Positions 28,384 through 37,856 of a stretch of 64,000 nucleotides of DNA are shown piece by piece. Every line of letters starts with the position of its first letter. The stretch's first letter is position 1. The translations under genes and the position numbers were made by a program. The stretch comes from Aeromonas popoffii (GTDB lineage: Bacteria > Pseudomonadota > Gammaproteobacteria > Enterobacterales > Aeromonadaceae): positions 63,521 through 127,520 of the forward strand of contig NZ_CDBI01000055.1 of NCBI RefSeq assembly GCF_000820025.1, written 5' to 3'. Below the pieces are notes generated by a model that saw only the letters and a program-made list of their open reading frames with translations, was not told the origin of the DNA and searched no databases.

Positions 28384-28458
28384 GTGATGCCTCCGTGGTC
28401 AGGTCGCGTCTGCGCGGCAGTAATGGCGTGAAAATATGACAGGGTGATGACCATCCGC

Positions 28459-28971
28459 TCAGTCGGCGAATGCCTGGTCTATGTCGACCATCAGATCGTC
28501 GGAGAGCGACTCCAGCGCGGTGATCAGATCGTCGAGTTCGAGCTGGGGCGGCAGGGCCACCAGGGCATGGGCATAGAAGAGCGGGGCGCCGGAGTGGGGA
28601 GCCGGTTCGCAACCCGTGGTGAGGTCGGACACGTTGATGTTGAGCTGGCGCAATATGCTGGCCATTTCACGGACGATACCGGGGCGGTCGTTGCCGGTCA
28701 CCGTCATCATCACCTGATGGGACGGTTCGGCGGTGGGCGTCCCTTCGGCAAAGCTGATGGTCAGACCCGGCAGCAGGGCCAGCGCTTCGCACAAGCTGCG
28801 GTAGTGCTCCTCGGGCACGGTCACATGGAGGATGCCGGCAAACTGGCCTGCCAGCTCGCTCATGGCGCTGCCCAGCCAGTTGCCCTGCTGCCGAGTGATG
28901 ACATCCGCCAGACTTTCGACTATGCCGGGTTTGTCTGTGCCGATCACGGTCACAACCAATTGCTTTTGCAT
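28459..28971 (-). CDS. GcvR-like double ACT domain protein
   Basis: A 170-residue protein made of two ACT domains (about 3-80 and 90-165), each opening with a TVxGxDRPGIV-type motif (VIGTDKPGIVESLADVI and VTGNDRPGIVREMASIL). This is the architecture of GcvR, the glycine-cleavage regulator that acts by binding GcvA; E. coli GcvR is 190 residues. Function by homology only. The ATG at 28971 follows AAGGAG; the frame upstream to 29004 lacks support. It lies upstream of ppk with a 75-base gap. Confidence 0.82.
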   Translation of the reverse strand: MQKQLVVTVIGTDKPGIVESLADVITRQQGNWLGSAMSELAGQFAGILHVTVPEEHYRSLCEALALLPGLTISFAEGTPTAEPSHQVMMTVTGNDRPGIVREMASILRQLNINVSDLTTGCEPAPHSGAPLFYAHALVALPPQLELDDLITALESLSDDLMVDIDQAFAD

Positions 28972-29160
28972 CCTGCTCTCCTTGGAATTGGATTTCTGTA
29001 GCATTGTGCCTGCTGTGGCAGGCCATATGAAGCCCTGCCCGGCGTAAACAGGGTGAAAAACGCAGATTCGGGAGGGGGCTATGTTTCAGCGCTGCCTGCC
29101 ACTGGGCCCCTGTGGTAGAGTGATACCCCTCTTTTGTTTTGTGAACTGGATAGTGCGCTC

Positions 29161-30036
29161 ATGAATACCCTTGTCGTATCGGGATTGGTGTTGTTGGTGC
29201 TGCTCCTGCTGGTGGTCTTCTGGACCCGAGGCAAGAAAGGCAAGCCGTTGCCCTATGATGTGCAGGAGACCCTGTTCAGTCCGGCCGAGCGCGCCTTCCT
29301 CGGTGTGCTGGATCTCGCGGTCGGTGACAAGGCCCGGGTGTTTGCCAAGGTGCGGGTGGCCGATGTACTGACCCCGGAGGCGGGCATGGGCAAGAGCAAG
29401 TGGCAGCAGGCGTTCAACAAGATCAGCGCCAAGCATCTGGATTACCTGCTCTGCCATCCGGCTGATCTCTCCTTTATCTGCGCCATCGAACTCGATGACA
29501 GTTCCCACCGCCAGCAGAAGCGCAGAGCCAGGGACAGCTTCCTCAAGGCCGCGTGCGACAGCGCCGGTTTGCCGCTGCTGCAAATCCCGGCAAGCAGCCA
29601 CTATGAGGTAGAGGCGGTGCGGGATCTGATCCTGCCGCTGCTGAACAAGACGACAGCTCCGCTGGCCGATGATCTGATGCCGGGCGAGCGCCGCGAGCCG
29701 ACCTTCAGCCCCCTGTTGCTCGATGGCGTCGACACGGAAGAGACCCGTCATGGTGGACGCTCGTCTTCCGGTTCCTCGAGCATGTCGACCGTTACGGCCC
29801 CGATCAGGAGTGCCCTGGTCTCTGCCACAGACAGCGAGTTGGTGGACAACCTGTTTGCCGAGGTGGATGACGAAGAAGAGGATCACTCGCACCAGGCACC
29901 TCATTGCCCTCGCTGCGATGCCCCGCTGGTCGAACGGGAGGCCAAAAAAGGGCCTCATGCCGGACGCCTGTTCATGGCTTGCAGTCGCTTCCCCGAGTGC
30001 CGCTACGCCACGCCCCACACGAACGCCCGTCACTGA
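29161..30036 (+). CDS. Membrane-anchored DUF2726 protein with C-terminal zinc ribbon
   Basis: A 291-residue protein with one N-terminal membrane helix (VVSGLVLLVLLLLVVFW), a DUF2726 domain (about 35-165; ICAIELDDSSH resembles a restriction-endonuclease-like core) and a C-terminal topoisomerase-type zinc ribbon at about 250-285 (CPRC ... CSRFPEC). Between them is a low-complexity Ser/Asp/Glu linker. The combination suggests nucleic-acid binding at the membrane; the function is unknown. The ATG at 29161 lacks a strong ribosome site, and a TTG at 29134 is an alternative. Confidence 0.8.
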   Translation: MNTLVVSGLVLLVLLLLVVFWTRGKKGKPLPYDVQETLFSPAERAFLGVLDLAVGDKARVFAKVRVADVLTPEAGMGKSKWQQAFNKISAKHLDYLLCHPADLSFICAIELDDSSHRQQKRRARDSFLKAACDSAGLPLLQIPASSHYEVEAVRDLILPLLNKTTAPLADDLMPGERREPTFSPLLLDGVDTEETRHGGRSSSGSSSMSTVTAPIRSALVSATDSELVDNLFAEVDDEEEDHSHQAPHCPRCDAPLVEREAKKGPHAGRLFMACSRFPECRYATPHTNARH

Positions 30037-30044
30037 CACTGTCG

Positions 30045-30077
30045 CCGTTCCCGACCCTGTCATGGGGCCGGGAACGG
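30045..30077 (+). terminator. Hairpin after the DUF2726 gene
   Basis: CCGTTCCCG and CGGGAACGG form a nine-base stem immediately downstream of the stop codon. There is no T-run, so termination efficiency is uncertain. Confidence 0.5.
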
Positions 30078-30301
30078 GTAGTCGATAGTCCCATCTCTTT
30101 ATCTTGTTTGTGCCTCAAATTAAAAAAGAGGCGACAAAATTTATCTTATTGCGAAGTGATGTCGATAAACTTAGGTTGAATGCGACAATTTTTGACAATA
30201 CGTCGGAATTTTGGCACTTTGTTCTTCCTGCATAAAGTGCGTGGCTAGGCCACAGAAGCACAATAAAACAATAAGTTACGTCGTTAATAAGAGGGATTCA
30301 T

Positions 30302-31723
30302 ATGATGGCGATGGGAGTATTGATTGTTGATGCCGATGCGCAGCGGCGCCAACAGTTGGGCACAGTGCTTTCGTTCATGGGGATCCCGTGGCAGGAGATA
30401 GTCGAGAGCGAGCTGGATGTTGCCATCGAGTCGTCCGGTCCGCTGCAAGGGGTGCTGGCGGGTGCCTTGACCAGCCGTTCGCTGGATGAGCTGCTGACCA
30501 GCTTCCTTCGCGTGCCCTTCCTGTCCCTGGTAGAGGCTGATTTCCCCAACAGCAACTTCATCGGTGTCGCCGAGGCCCCCTTCACCTACGAATCCCTCAC
30601 TCGCCATCTGCACTTCTGTCAGGCGTTTGTCTCCTTGCATCCCCGTCAGCAGACTCACGACAAGGGCCAGGCGCTGCTGCGTCTGCTGGTGGGCAAGGGA
30701 CGAGGCATTCAGGAAGTGCGCCGTCTCATCAGCCAGGTGGCAGAGACCGAAGCCAACGTGTTGATCCTGGGGGAATCCGGGACCGGCAAGGAGGTGGTAG
30801 CCCGCGCCATTCACGAACTTTCTCCCCGCAGTGGGGGCCCCTTCGTGCCCATCAACTGTGGCGCCATCCCGGCCGAATTGCTGGAAAGCGAGCTGTTTGG
30901 CCATGAGAAAGGCGCCTTCACCGGCGCCATCGCCGCCCGCCGGGGCCGTTTCGAGCTGGCTCAGGGCGGCACGCTCTTCCTCGACGAGATCGGCGACATG
31001 CCCTTGCCGATGCAGGTCAAGTTGTTGCGGGTGTTGCAGGAGCGGCTGTTCGATCGGGTGGGTGGTGGTAAGCCCATTCAGGCGGACGTGCGCATCATTG
31101 CGGCTACCCACCGGGATCTGGAGGCCATGATCCGCACCCAGGGCTTTCGGGAAGATCTCTACTATCGCCTTAATGTCTTCCCCATAGAGACGCCACCGTT
31201 GCGGGATCGGGTCGATGACATTCCCTTGTTGCTGCAGGAGCTGCTCAACCGTCATACCGAGCAGCATCAGGGTATGATTCGCCTGACCCAGCGGGCGCTG
31301 GAGTCCCTGATGCAGTACCCCTGGCCCGGCAATGTGCGCGAGCTCTCCAACCTGCTGGAGCGACTGCTGATCCTCTACCCGCAGCAGATAGTCGATGTGG
31401 CCGATTTGCCGAGCCGCTATCGCCTGCTGCCGTGCGAGCCAAGAGATGAGCGGCTGACCGAGATGGACGAGCGCGACGCATTGGCCGCCGTGTTCCAGGA
31501 TCCCCTGGCGCTGGATCTCAGTGCAAGTCACTCCCGTGCCATGCAGCTGCCAGAGGAGGGGGTCAATCTCAAGGAGATGCTGGCCGACCTCGAGGTAGAG
31601 CTGATCCGTCAGGCCCTGGAGTCCCAGGATGGGGTGGTGGCCCGCGCCGCTGACTTGCTCAGCATGCGTCGTACCACCCTGGTGGAGAAGATGAAAAAAT
31701 ACGGGATGAGCAAGGAAGCATAA
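30302..31723 (+). CDS. flrA: Sigma-54-dependent flagellar master regulator FlrA
   Basis: A 473-residue FleQ/FlrA-type activator: N-terminal FleQ receiver-like domain (about 1-120), AAA+ sigma-54 interaction domain (about 135-370) with Walker A GESGTGKE and the GAFTGA loop, and a C-terminal Fis-type helix-turn-helix (about 430-470, [19 protein letters not shown]). It sits at the top of the polar flagellar cascade and switches on flrBC and other sigma-54 genes; FleQ homologues bind cyclic di-GMP. GAGG lies seven bases before the first ATG. It is monocistronic. Confidence 0.95.
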   Translation: MMAMGVLIVDADAQRRQQLGTVLSFMGIPWQEIVESELDVAIESSGPLQGVLAGALTSRSLDELLTSFLRVPFLSLVEADFPNSNFIGVAEAPFTYESLTRHLHFCQAFVSLHPRQQTHDKGQALLRLLVGKGRGIQEVRRLISQVAETEANVLILGESGTGKEVVARAIHELSPRSGGPFVPINCGAIPAELLESELFGHEKGAFTGAIAARRGRFELAQGGTLFLDEIGDMPLPMQVKLLRVLQERLFDRVGGGKPIQADVRIIAATHRDLEAMIRTQGFREDLYYRLNVFPIETPPLRDRVDDIPLLLQELLNRHTEQHQGMIRLTQRALESLMQYPWPGNVRELSNLLERLLILYPQQIVDVADLPSRYRLLPCEPRDERLTEMDERDALAAVFQDPLALDLSASHSRAMQLPEEGVNLKEMLADLEVELIRQALESQDGVVARAADLLSMRRTTLVEKMKKYGMSKEA

Positions 31724-31778
31724 GGGTCAAAGCCTTGACGCCTTTGTTCAACGAGTTGATTTTTAACCATAATTTTAG

Positions 31779-31793
31779 TGGCATGGAAATTGA
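31779..31793 (+). promoter_or_regulatory. Probable sigma-54 promoter of flrBC
   Basis: TGGCATG, GAAA, TTGAA with the correct element spacing, but the conserved C of the -12 GC is an A. It sits between flrA and flrB about 37 bases before the flrB ATG, and FlrA-dependent sigma-54 transcription of flrBC is known in vibrios. Confidence 0.6.
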
Positions 31794-31829
31794 ATAACCT
31801 GACCCAATAGCCAGTTTGAGGTCAGCTTT

Positions 31830-32864
31830 ATGACAGCCCAGCAGCAAGTCAACCTACTCCAGTCTCACGAGGTGAGCCAGCTCTACGCCATCTTCACGGC
31901 ACTGCCGACCGGTGTATTGCTGCTCGATGGCGAGGGTCGCATCACCCGTGCCAACCCCGCCGCCCTGGCGCTGCTGGGGGAGCCGCTGGAGGGTCAGGCC
32001 TGGCGCCAGATCATCGCTCGCTGCTTCCAGCCCCGTGAGGATGACGGTCACGAGATCTCCCTGCGCGATGGGCGTCGGGTGCAGCTCTCGACCCAGCCGC
32101 TGCCGGATCAACCCGGCCAGTTGGTGTTCATCACGGATCTGACCGAAACCCGCAAACTGCAGGACAGAGTCAACCACATGAAGCGGCTGTCTGCCTTGGG
32201 CAACATGGCCGCCTCGTTGGCACACCAGATCCGCACACCGCTCTCCGCCGCCATGCTCTATGCGGCCAATCTGGCCAACCGCACCCTCAAGCCCGAGTCG
32301 CGCAGCCAGTTCCAACAAAAGCTGATGGCCAGGTTGCAAGACCTGGAAAAACAGATCAACGACATACTGCTGTTCGCCCGCAACGGTGACAATCAGGTGG
32401 TGACACCCATTTCGGTCCAGGGATTACTGGCCGAGGTGCAGGCAGGCGCCGAGGCATTTTGCAACCAGCAGGGCTGTGAGCTGCATATAGACGCGCCCGA
32501 GCCGGATCTCTGCCTGCTCGCCAACAGCAATGCGCTGGCGGGGGCCATCAACAACCTGATCGCCAACGCCCAGCAGGCGGGTGCCACCTCGCTGTTGGTG
32601 AGTGCGGTGCGCAGTGGCGCCCGGGTGGAGATGCGTATTCTCGACAATGGCAAAGGGATGCCCGCCCACCTGCTTAACCAGATTTTCGAACCCTTCTTCA
32701 CCACCCGCTCCCAGGGCACAGGCCTGGGTCTCGCTGTGGTGCAATCCGTGGTACGTGCCCATCAGGGGGAGGTCAGTGTGGCCTCAGTGCCTGCTGAAGG
32801 CACTTGCTTTACCCTGTCGTTCCCCCTGCATCAGCAAGCGGTGCAGCTTGGAGGTGTCGCATGA
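31830..32864 (+). CDS. flrB: Flagellar sensor kinase FlrB
   Basis: A 344-residue soluble histidine kinase with an N-terminal PAS domain (about 15-105), HisKA (about 115-180, phospho-accepting histidine in SLAHQIRTPLSAA) and HATPase (about 220-335, NLIANAQQAGA and GTGLGLAVV). No membrane helix is present, as for FlrB/FleS. It phosphorylates FlrC. GAGGT precedes the ATG, and it overlaps flrC by an ATGA. Confidence 0.94.
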   Translation: MTAQQQVNLLQSHEVSQLYAIFTALPTGVLLLDGEGRITRANPAALALLGEPLEGQAWRQIIARCFQPREDDGHEISLRDGRRVQLSTQPLPDQPGQLVFITDLTETRKLQDRVNHMKRLSALGNMAASLAHQIRTPLSAAMLYAANLANRTLKPESRSQFQQKLMARLQDLEKQINDILLFARNGDNQVVTPISVQGLLAEVQAGAEAFCNQQGCELHIDAPEPDLCLLANSNALAGAINNLIANAQQAGATSLLVSAVRSGARVEMRILDNGKGMPAHLLNQIFEPFFTTRSQGTGLGLAVVQSVVRAHQGEVSVASVPAEGTCFTLSFPLHQQAVQLGGVA

Positions 32865-34204
32865 CTCAGGCTCGTATTCTGGTCGTGGAAGATGACAATG
32901 GCCTGCGCGAAGCGCTGGTGGATACCCTGTTGCTCGGCGGCTACGAGTGCCGTGAAGCTGACAGCGGCGAGCGCGCCCTGCTGGCGTTGTCGCGCCAGAG
33001 CTTTGACATGGTGATCTCTGATATCCAGATGGGGGGCATGGATGGCCTGACCCTGCTGGCTAACATTCGCCAGCAATATCCCCAGGTGCCGGTGCTCTTG
33101 ATGACCGCCTACGCCAACATAGACGGTGCCGTGCGCGCCATGCGCGAAGGCGCCATCGACTACCTCGCCAAGCCGTTTTCGCCCGAGGTGCTGCTCAACC
33201 AGGTCAGCCGTTATGTGCCGGCCCAGAAGGTGGAGAAGCGCGCCGTGGTGTACGGGGATCCCAAGACCGCCGAGCTGTTCCAGCTGGCGACCCGGGTAGC
33301 CCGCAGCGAAGCCACTGTCATGGTGACAGGCCCGAGCGGAACGGGGAAAGAGGTGCTGGCCCGCTACATCCATGACAACTCCAGCCGCGCCGAACAGACC
33401 TTCGTCGCCATCAACTGCGCCGCCATCCCGGAAAACATGCTGGAGGCAACCCTGTTCGGTTACGAGAAGGGGGCCTTTACCGGCGCCGTGCAGGGGTGCC
33501 CGGGCAAGTTCGAACAGGCCCAGGGCGGCACCTTGTTGCTCGATGAGATCACCGAGATGGATCTGGGGCTGCAGGCCAAGCTGCTGCGGGTCTTGCAGGA
33601 GAAAGAGGTGGAGCGACTCGGCAGCCGCAAGATGATCCCCCTCGATGTGCGGGTCATCGCCACCAGCAACCGGGATCTCAAGAAGGCGGTACAGGACGGC
33701 CTGTTCCGCGAGGATCTCTACTACCGTCTCAACGTCTTCCCCTTGCGTTGGACCTCGCTCTGGGAGCGGCCCGGCGACATATTGCCGCTGGCGGAACACC
33801 TGCTGGCGCTGCATGCCTGTCAGCAAGGGTTGCCGACGCCGCAGCTGGCAGATGAAGCGCGCGAACGCCTGTTGGCTCACCCCTGGCCCGGCAATGTGCG
33901 GGAGCTGGACAACGTGGTGCAGCGTGCCCTGATCCTGAGCCCGGATGGGCTCATCGGCTGCGAGCACCTGATCCTGGAAGAGGTGGACGAGGAGGCGATC
34001 CGCTTCACCGGCGGCGATCGCAGCTGCGGGAGCGAGCATCTGGGCAGCGAGCTCAAGCAGCAGGAGCACCAGATCATTCTCGATACCTTGCAAGACTGTA
34101 ACGGCAGCCGCAAGGCGGTGGCCGACCGGCTCGGCATCAGCCCGCGCACCCTGCGCTACAAGCTTGCCCAGATGCGAGAGGCGGGGATCGATCTGCCCGC
34201 CTGA
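32861..34204 (+). CDS. flrC: Sigma-54-dependent response regulator FlrC
   Basis: A 447-residue NtrC-type activator: receiver (1-120, phospho-acceptor Asp54 in VISDIQM), AAA+ domain (about 130-365) with GPSGTGKE Walker A and GAFTGA loop, and a C-terminal Fis-type helix-turn-helix (SRKAVADRLGISPRTLRYKL). It activates middle flagellar genes, probably including the flgB, flgF and flgA promoters in this window. The ATG start is fixed by its overlap with flrB; the longer frame from 32804 lies inside flrB. Confidence 0.95.
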   Translation: MTQARILVVEDDNGLREALVDTLLLGGYECREADSGERALLALSRQSFDMVISDIQMGGMDGLTLLANIRQQYPQVPVLLMTAYANIDGAVRAMREGAIDYLAKPFSPEVLLNQVSRYVPAQKVEKRAVVYGDPKTAELFQLATRVARSEATVMVTGPSGTGKEVLARYIHDNSSRAEQTFVAINCAAIPENMLEATLFGYEKGAFTGAVQGCPGKFEQAQGGTLLLDEITEMDLGLQAKLLRVLQEKEVERLGSRKMIPLDVRVIATSNRDLKKAVQDGLFREDLYYRLNVFPLRWTSLWERPGDILPLAEHLLALHACQQGLPTPQLADEARERLLAHPWPGNVRELDNVVQRALILSPDGLIGCEHLILEEVDEEAIRFTGGDRSCGSEHLGSELKQQEHQIILDTLQDCNGSRKAVADRLGISPRTLRYKLAQMREAGIDLPA

Positions 34205-34342
34205 GTACTGGGCGGGCATGCCCTGCCAGGGAACTGTCATGGTCTTGGCGGCTTTGCTCGATTATCATGGGGTCCTTGGCGTTTGAGCCTGCCCCCTGCT
34301 GTATCGTTGATGCAGGGGACCGAGCCTTTATAAGGGACCCCT

Positions 34343-35104
34343 ATGATCTCTCATCGAAAACTCGAAACCGTACTCAACCATCTACTTGAACCCCACGCCA
34401 TCAAGGATTACTGCCCCAATGGGTTGCAGGTGGAAGGGCGCGCACGCATTCGCAAGGTGGTGACCGGTGTCACCGCCAGTCAGGCGCTGATCGACGCGGC
34501 CGTGGCCCTCGACGCCGATGCCATTCTGGTCCATCACGGTTACTTCTGGAGCGGCGAGCCGGCCCAGATCACCGGCATGAAGCAGCGTCGCCTCAAGACC
34601 CTGCTCACTCACGACATCAACCTGTTTGCCTATCATCTACCGCTGGATGTGCATCCCGAGGTGGGTAACAATGCCCAGCTTGCCAAGCTGCTGGACATCA
34701 AGGTGCGCCGTGGCCTGGAGCCCTGGAACAGCAAGAGCGTCGCCATGGTGGGCAAGCTGGAAGAGCCGATGAGCGGTCGCGATTTTGCAACGCTCATCGC
34801 CGAACGGCTCGGTCGTGAACCCCTTTATTGTGGTGACACAGGCCCCGAGCTTATCCGCTCCGTAGCCTGGTGCACTGGCGGTGGCCAGAGCTATATCAAT
34901 CTGGCGGCGGAGCAGGGGATCGATGCCTTCATCTCCGGCGAAGCCTCCGAGCAGACCATTCACACCGCTCGCGAGATGGGGATGCACTTCTACGCCGCTG
35001 GCCACCACGCCACCGAACGCTACGGCGTCAAGGCGTTGGGAGAGTGGCTGGCGACCGTGCAGGGGCTGGATGTCACCTTTATCGATATCGATAATCCGGT
35101 GTAA
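34343..35104 (+). CDS. Nif3-like dinuclear metal protein (YbgI)
   Basis: A 253-residue NIF3/DUF34 protein, close in length to E. coli YbgI (247). The metal-binding HHG motif (ILVHHGYFW) and the later GHHATERYG motif are in place, along with CPNGLQVEG at residues 25-33. YbgI forms a toroidal hexamer with a dinuclear metal site; its function is unproven, with proposed roles in metal or cofactor handling. It is monocistronic. Confidence 0.93.
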   Translation: MISHRKLETVLNHLLEPHAIKDYCPNGLQVEGRARIRKVVTGVTASQALIDAAVALDADAILVHHGYFWSGEPAQITGMKQRRLKTLLTHDINLFAYHLPLDVHPEVGNNAQLAKLLDIKVRRGLEPWNSKSVAMVGKLEEPMSGRDFATLIAERLGREPLYCGDTGPELIRSVAWCTGGGQSYINLAAEQGIDAFISGEASEQTIHTAREMGMHFYAAGHHATERYGVKALGEWLATVQGLDVTFIDIDNPV

Positions 35105-35107
35105 GTT

Positions 35108-35133
35108 CGATTAGCCGCGTAGCGGCGTAATCG
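35108..35133. repeat. Intergenic palindrome downstream of the nif3 gene
   Basis: CGATTAGCCGC, GTA, GCGGCGTAATCG forms an 11-base stem with one bulged base. Similar GATTA-CGC palindromes recur between genes in many gammaproteobacteria (from memory). No second clear copy was seen here, so repeat status is inferred. Confidence 0.45.
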
Positions 35134-35168
35134 GACATGACTGCAGCAATTGTGCGGGTAGCTAGAAA

Positions 35169-35198
35169 TGACAAGGGAGGCCTAAGCCTCCCTTGTCA
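35169..35198. terminator. Bidirectional hairpin between nif3 and purN
   Basis: A 13-base perfect stem, TGACAAGGGAGGC and GCCTCCCTTGTCA, encloses the loop CTAA between convergent genes. No long T-run follows, but the stem is strong. Confidence 0.7.
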
Positions 35199-35222
35199 TA
35201 TGTTGCATGCTGTGCTTGGCGG

Positions 35223-35873
35223 TTACTCGCAGGCATGACCTGCGGGGCCAAGCGCGATACCGTCCAGCAGGATGGTATCGCCTTGCATTCTCAGCCTTCC
35301 CTCGCAGAACCAGTGCACCACCAGCGGGTAGATGCTGTGCTCCTGAGCCTGCACCCTGGCCGCCACTTCCTCGACATCGTCACCTTCGAAGATGGGGACG
35401 CGAGCCTGCAGGATCACGGGACCGCCATCCAACTCTTCGGTGACGAAGTGGACGCTGGCACCGTGCTCGCTATCACCGGCATCGATGGCGCGCTGGTGAG
35501 TGTGCAAGCCCTGATACTTGGGCAGTAGTGACGGGTGGATGTTGATCATCCGCCCTGCAAAGTGACGCACCAGATCGGCACTCAGGATCCGCATAAAGCC
35601 GGCCAGTACCACCAGATCCGGCTGATAGTCATCCATCAGCGCCTGCAGGGCGACGTCATACTCCACCCGGCTGGCAAACTGCTGCTGGGACAGAATGGCG
35701 GTCGCTACCCCGGCCGTTTGCGCACGCACCAAGCCGTAGGCATCGGCCTTGTTGCTGATGACGCCGACCACTTCGCCGGCAATCTTGCCGCTGGCGCAAT
35801 TGTCGAGAATAGCCTGCAGGTTGCTGCCGCTGCCGGAGACCAGCACCAGGATCCGTTTCATTGGGGAGGTCAT
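35223..35873 (-). CDS. purN: Phosphoribosylglycinamide formyltransferase PurN
   Basis: A 216-residue GAR transformylase using 10-formyltetrahydrofolate. It has the [10 protein letters not shown] phosphate-binding loop, the catalytic HPSLLP segment and the [10 protein letters not shown] motif. The start ATG at 35873 overlaps the purM stop as ATGA; a second ATG at 35861 is an alternative. It follows purM as in E. coli. Confidence 0.95.
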   Translation of the reverse strand: MTSPMKRILVLVSGSGSNLQAILDNCASGKIAGEVVGVISNKADAYGLVRAQTAGVATAILSQQQFASRVEYDVALQALMDDYQPDLVVLAGFMRILSADLVRHFAGRMINIHPSLLPKYQGLHTHQRAIDAGDSEHGASVHFVTEELDGGPVILQARVPIFEGDDVEEVAARVQAQEHSIYPLVVHWFCEGRLRMQGDTILLDGIALGPAGHACE

Positions 35874-36907
35874 TTTATGACGACTTGTTCTTCACCATCG
35901 GCCGCCTTGGCGATATGGCCGATGTGCCATGCATTCTCGCCTTCCGCCTTGAGCAGGGTCAGCGCCTTTTCGAGCTGATCCGCAGGCAGGGCGATGATCA
36001 TGCCGACGCCGCAATTGAAGGTTCGGTACATCTCGTGACGGGTGACGTTGCCAGCTTGCTGCAACCAGCCGAACACCGCCGGCCACTGCCAGCTCTGCTC
36101 GTCGATCACCGCCTGGGTATTGGCGGGCAGCACGCGGGGGATGTTCTCCCAGAAGCCGCCGCCCGTGATATGGGACAGGGCATGGATCTCGCACTCCTTG
36201 ATCAGCTTGAGCACGGGCTTCACATAGATGCGGGTTGGCTCCAGCAGGGCGTTGGCCAGGGTGGTGTCACCGAGTGGCTGATGAACGTCTGCCTTGGACA
36301 CTTCCAGGATCTTGCGCACCAGCGAGAAACCGTTGGAGTGGGGGCCGCTGGCAGCTAGGGCGATCAGGGCATCGCCGTCACCGACCTTGCTGCCGTCGAT
36401 GATCTCGCTCTTCTCCACCACGCCGACGCAGAAACCGGCGATGTCGTAGTCTTCCCCTTCATACATGCCCGGCATCTCGGCGGTTTCACCGCCCACCAGG
36501 GCGCAGCCGGATTGCTCGCAGCCAGCACCTATGCCGGTGACCACGGCGGCCGCGGTGTCCACGTCCAGCTTGCCGGTGGCATAGTAGTCGAGGAAGAACA
36601 GCGGCTCGGCGCCTTGCACTATCAGGTCATTGACGCACATGGCCACCAGGTCGATACCGACGGTGTCGTGCTTTTTCAGATCGATGGCGAGACGCAGTTT
36701 GGTGCCCACACCATCGGTGCCGGAGACCAGTACCGGCTCCTTGTAGCCCGCAGGGATTTGACACAGGGCCCCAAAGCCGCCAAGACCACCAAGGACTTCA
36801 GGACGACGAGTGCGCTTTGACACGCCCTTGATACGTTCAACCAGTGCATTGCCAGCATCGATATCTACGCCAGCATCCTTGTAGCTCAGTGAGGTTTTGT
36901 CAGTCAC
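35870..36907 (-). CDS. purM: Phosphoribosylformylglycinamidine cyclo-ligase PurM
   Basis: A 345-residue AIR synthetase, the same length as E. coli Pur[21 protein letters not shown] at the N-terminus and [20 protein letters not shown] in the middle are family signatures. The start is GTG at 36907, with a GGGG-rich ribosome site upstream. The operon has a PurR-type site at its promoter. Confidence 0.97.
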   Translation of the reverse strand: MTDKTSLSYKDAGVDIDAGNALVERIKGVSKRTRRPEVLGGLGGFGALCQIPAGYKEPVLVSGTDGVGTKLRLAIDLKKHDTVGIDLVAMCVNDLIVQGAEPLFFLDYYATGKLDVDTAAAVVTGIGAGCEQSGCALVGGETAEMPGMYEGEDYDIAGFCVGVVEKSEIIDGSKVGDGDALIALAASGPHSNGFSLVRKILEVSKADVHQPLGDTTLANALLEPTRIYVKPVLKLIKECEIHALSHITGGGFWENIPRVLPANTQAVIDEQSWQWPAVFGWLQQAGNVTRHEMYRTFNCGVGMIIALPADQLEKALTLLKAEGENAWHIGHIAKAADGEEQVVIK

Positions 36908-36954
36908 GCGTATTCCCCGTCATATAAAGAAGTGGAGGGTAAAATTCGGGGCGT

Positions 36955-36999
36955 ATTCTAACAGTGGCCGGGTAAAAGCAGAAAGGAAATCGTTTGCGC
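36955..36999 (-). promoter_or_regulatory. purMN promoter with PurR operator
   Basis: On the minus strand GCGCAAACGATTTCCT (36999-36984) matches the PurR consensus ACGCAAACGTTTTCNT at 14 of 16 positions. A TAGAAT -10 lies at 36960-36955, so the operator covers the -35 area, as at E. coli purMN. Confidence 0.82.
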
Positions 37000-37082
37000 G
37001 TTTTTGCGTGGAAAAGCTCTACAAGAGTCGGCTTTTGTTGTATGATTCCGCGATTTTTTTGCGGCAGTTAGAGGAGATAATA

Positions 37083-37709
37083 ATGAGAGTCGTTGAAGTC
37101 AAACACCCCCTGGTCAAACACAAGATCGGTCTGATGCGTGAAGGCGATATCAGCACCAAGCGTTTCCGTGAACTGGCCAAAGAAGTGGGCAGTTTGTTGA
37201 CCTACGAAGCGACCTCTGACTTCGAAACCGAGAAGGTTACCATCGATGGCTGGAACGGACCAGTGGAAGTTGACCAGATCAAGGGCAAGAAGGTCACCGT
37301 CGTGCCTATCCTGCGTGCCGGTCTTGGCATGATGGATGGCGTGCTGGAGCACATGCCGAGCGCACGCGTCAGCGTGGTCGGTATCTACCGCGATGAAGAG
37401 ACCCTGCAACCGGTTCCCTATTTCGAGAAGATCGTCAGCAACATCGAAGAGCGTCTGGCACTGGTAATCGATCCCATGTTGGCCACCGGCGGCTCCATGA
37501 TCGCCACCATCGACCTGCTGAAGAAGAAAGGCTGCCAGTCCATCAAGGTGCTGGTGTTGGTTGCCGCGCCGGAAGGGATCAAGGCGCTGGAAGCTGTGCA
37601 CCCCGATGTCGAGCTCTACTGCGCCTCCGTCGATCAGGGCCTGAACGAGAAAGGCTATATTGTCCCGGGTCTGGGCGATGCCGGCGACAAGATCTTCGGC
37701 ACCAAGTAA
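37083..37709 (+). CDS. upp: Uracil phosphoribosyltransferase
   Basis: A 208-residue enzyme, the same length as E. coli Upp, that converts uracil and PRPP to UMP. It starts [19 protein letters not shown], and the PRPP loop is [10 protein letters not shown] near residue 131. The ATG at 37083 follows GAGGAG; the longer frame from 36897 covers the divergent promoters. A TATGAT -10 hexamer lies at 37041. It is divergent from purMN, and no uraA permease gene follows it. Confidence 0.97.
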   Translation: MRVVEVKHPLVKHKIGLMREGDISTKRFRELAKEVGSLLTYEATSDFETEKVTIDGWNGPVEVDQIKGKKVTVVPILRAGLGMMDGVLEHMPSARVSVVGIYRDEETLQPVPYFEKIVSNIEERLALVIDPMLATGGSMIATIDLLKKKGCQSIKVLVLVAAPEGIKALEAVHPDVELYCASVDQGLNEKGYIVPGLGDAGDKIFGTK

Positions 37710-37753
37710 TGCCTGATAACGTGACCACCTTCTCTGTGTGAGGGGTGAGAATG

Positions 37754-37774
37754 GAGCCGGCGCCTTGCCGGCTC
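37754..37774 (+). terminator. Terminator after upp
   Basis: GAGCCGGC and GCCGGCTC form an eight-base stem with a five-base loop, followed by a weakly T-rich tail. Confidence 0.65.
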
Positions 37775-37856
37775 TGCTGTTTATCCCCCTCCAGCTTGCT
37801 GCAATGCGCACCTTGCCGCTACCATAAGCACCATCTCCCATTTCGAGACTTTTCTC

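Noticed and set aside
28384-28458. Pho box upstream of ppk
   Set aside because: One perfect CTGTCAT half-site is present, but the second half in the correct register does not match.
30209-30236. TGGCACT upstream of flrA as a sigma-54 promoter
   Set aside because: There is no GC doublet at the required 12-bp distance.
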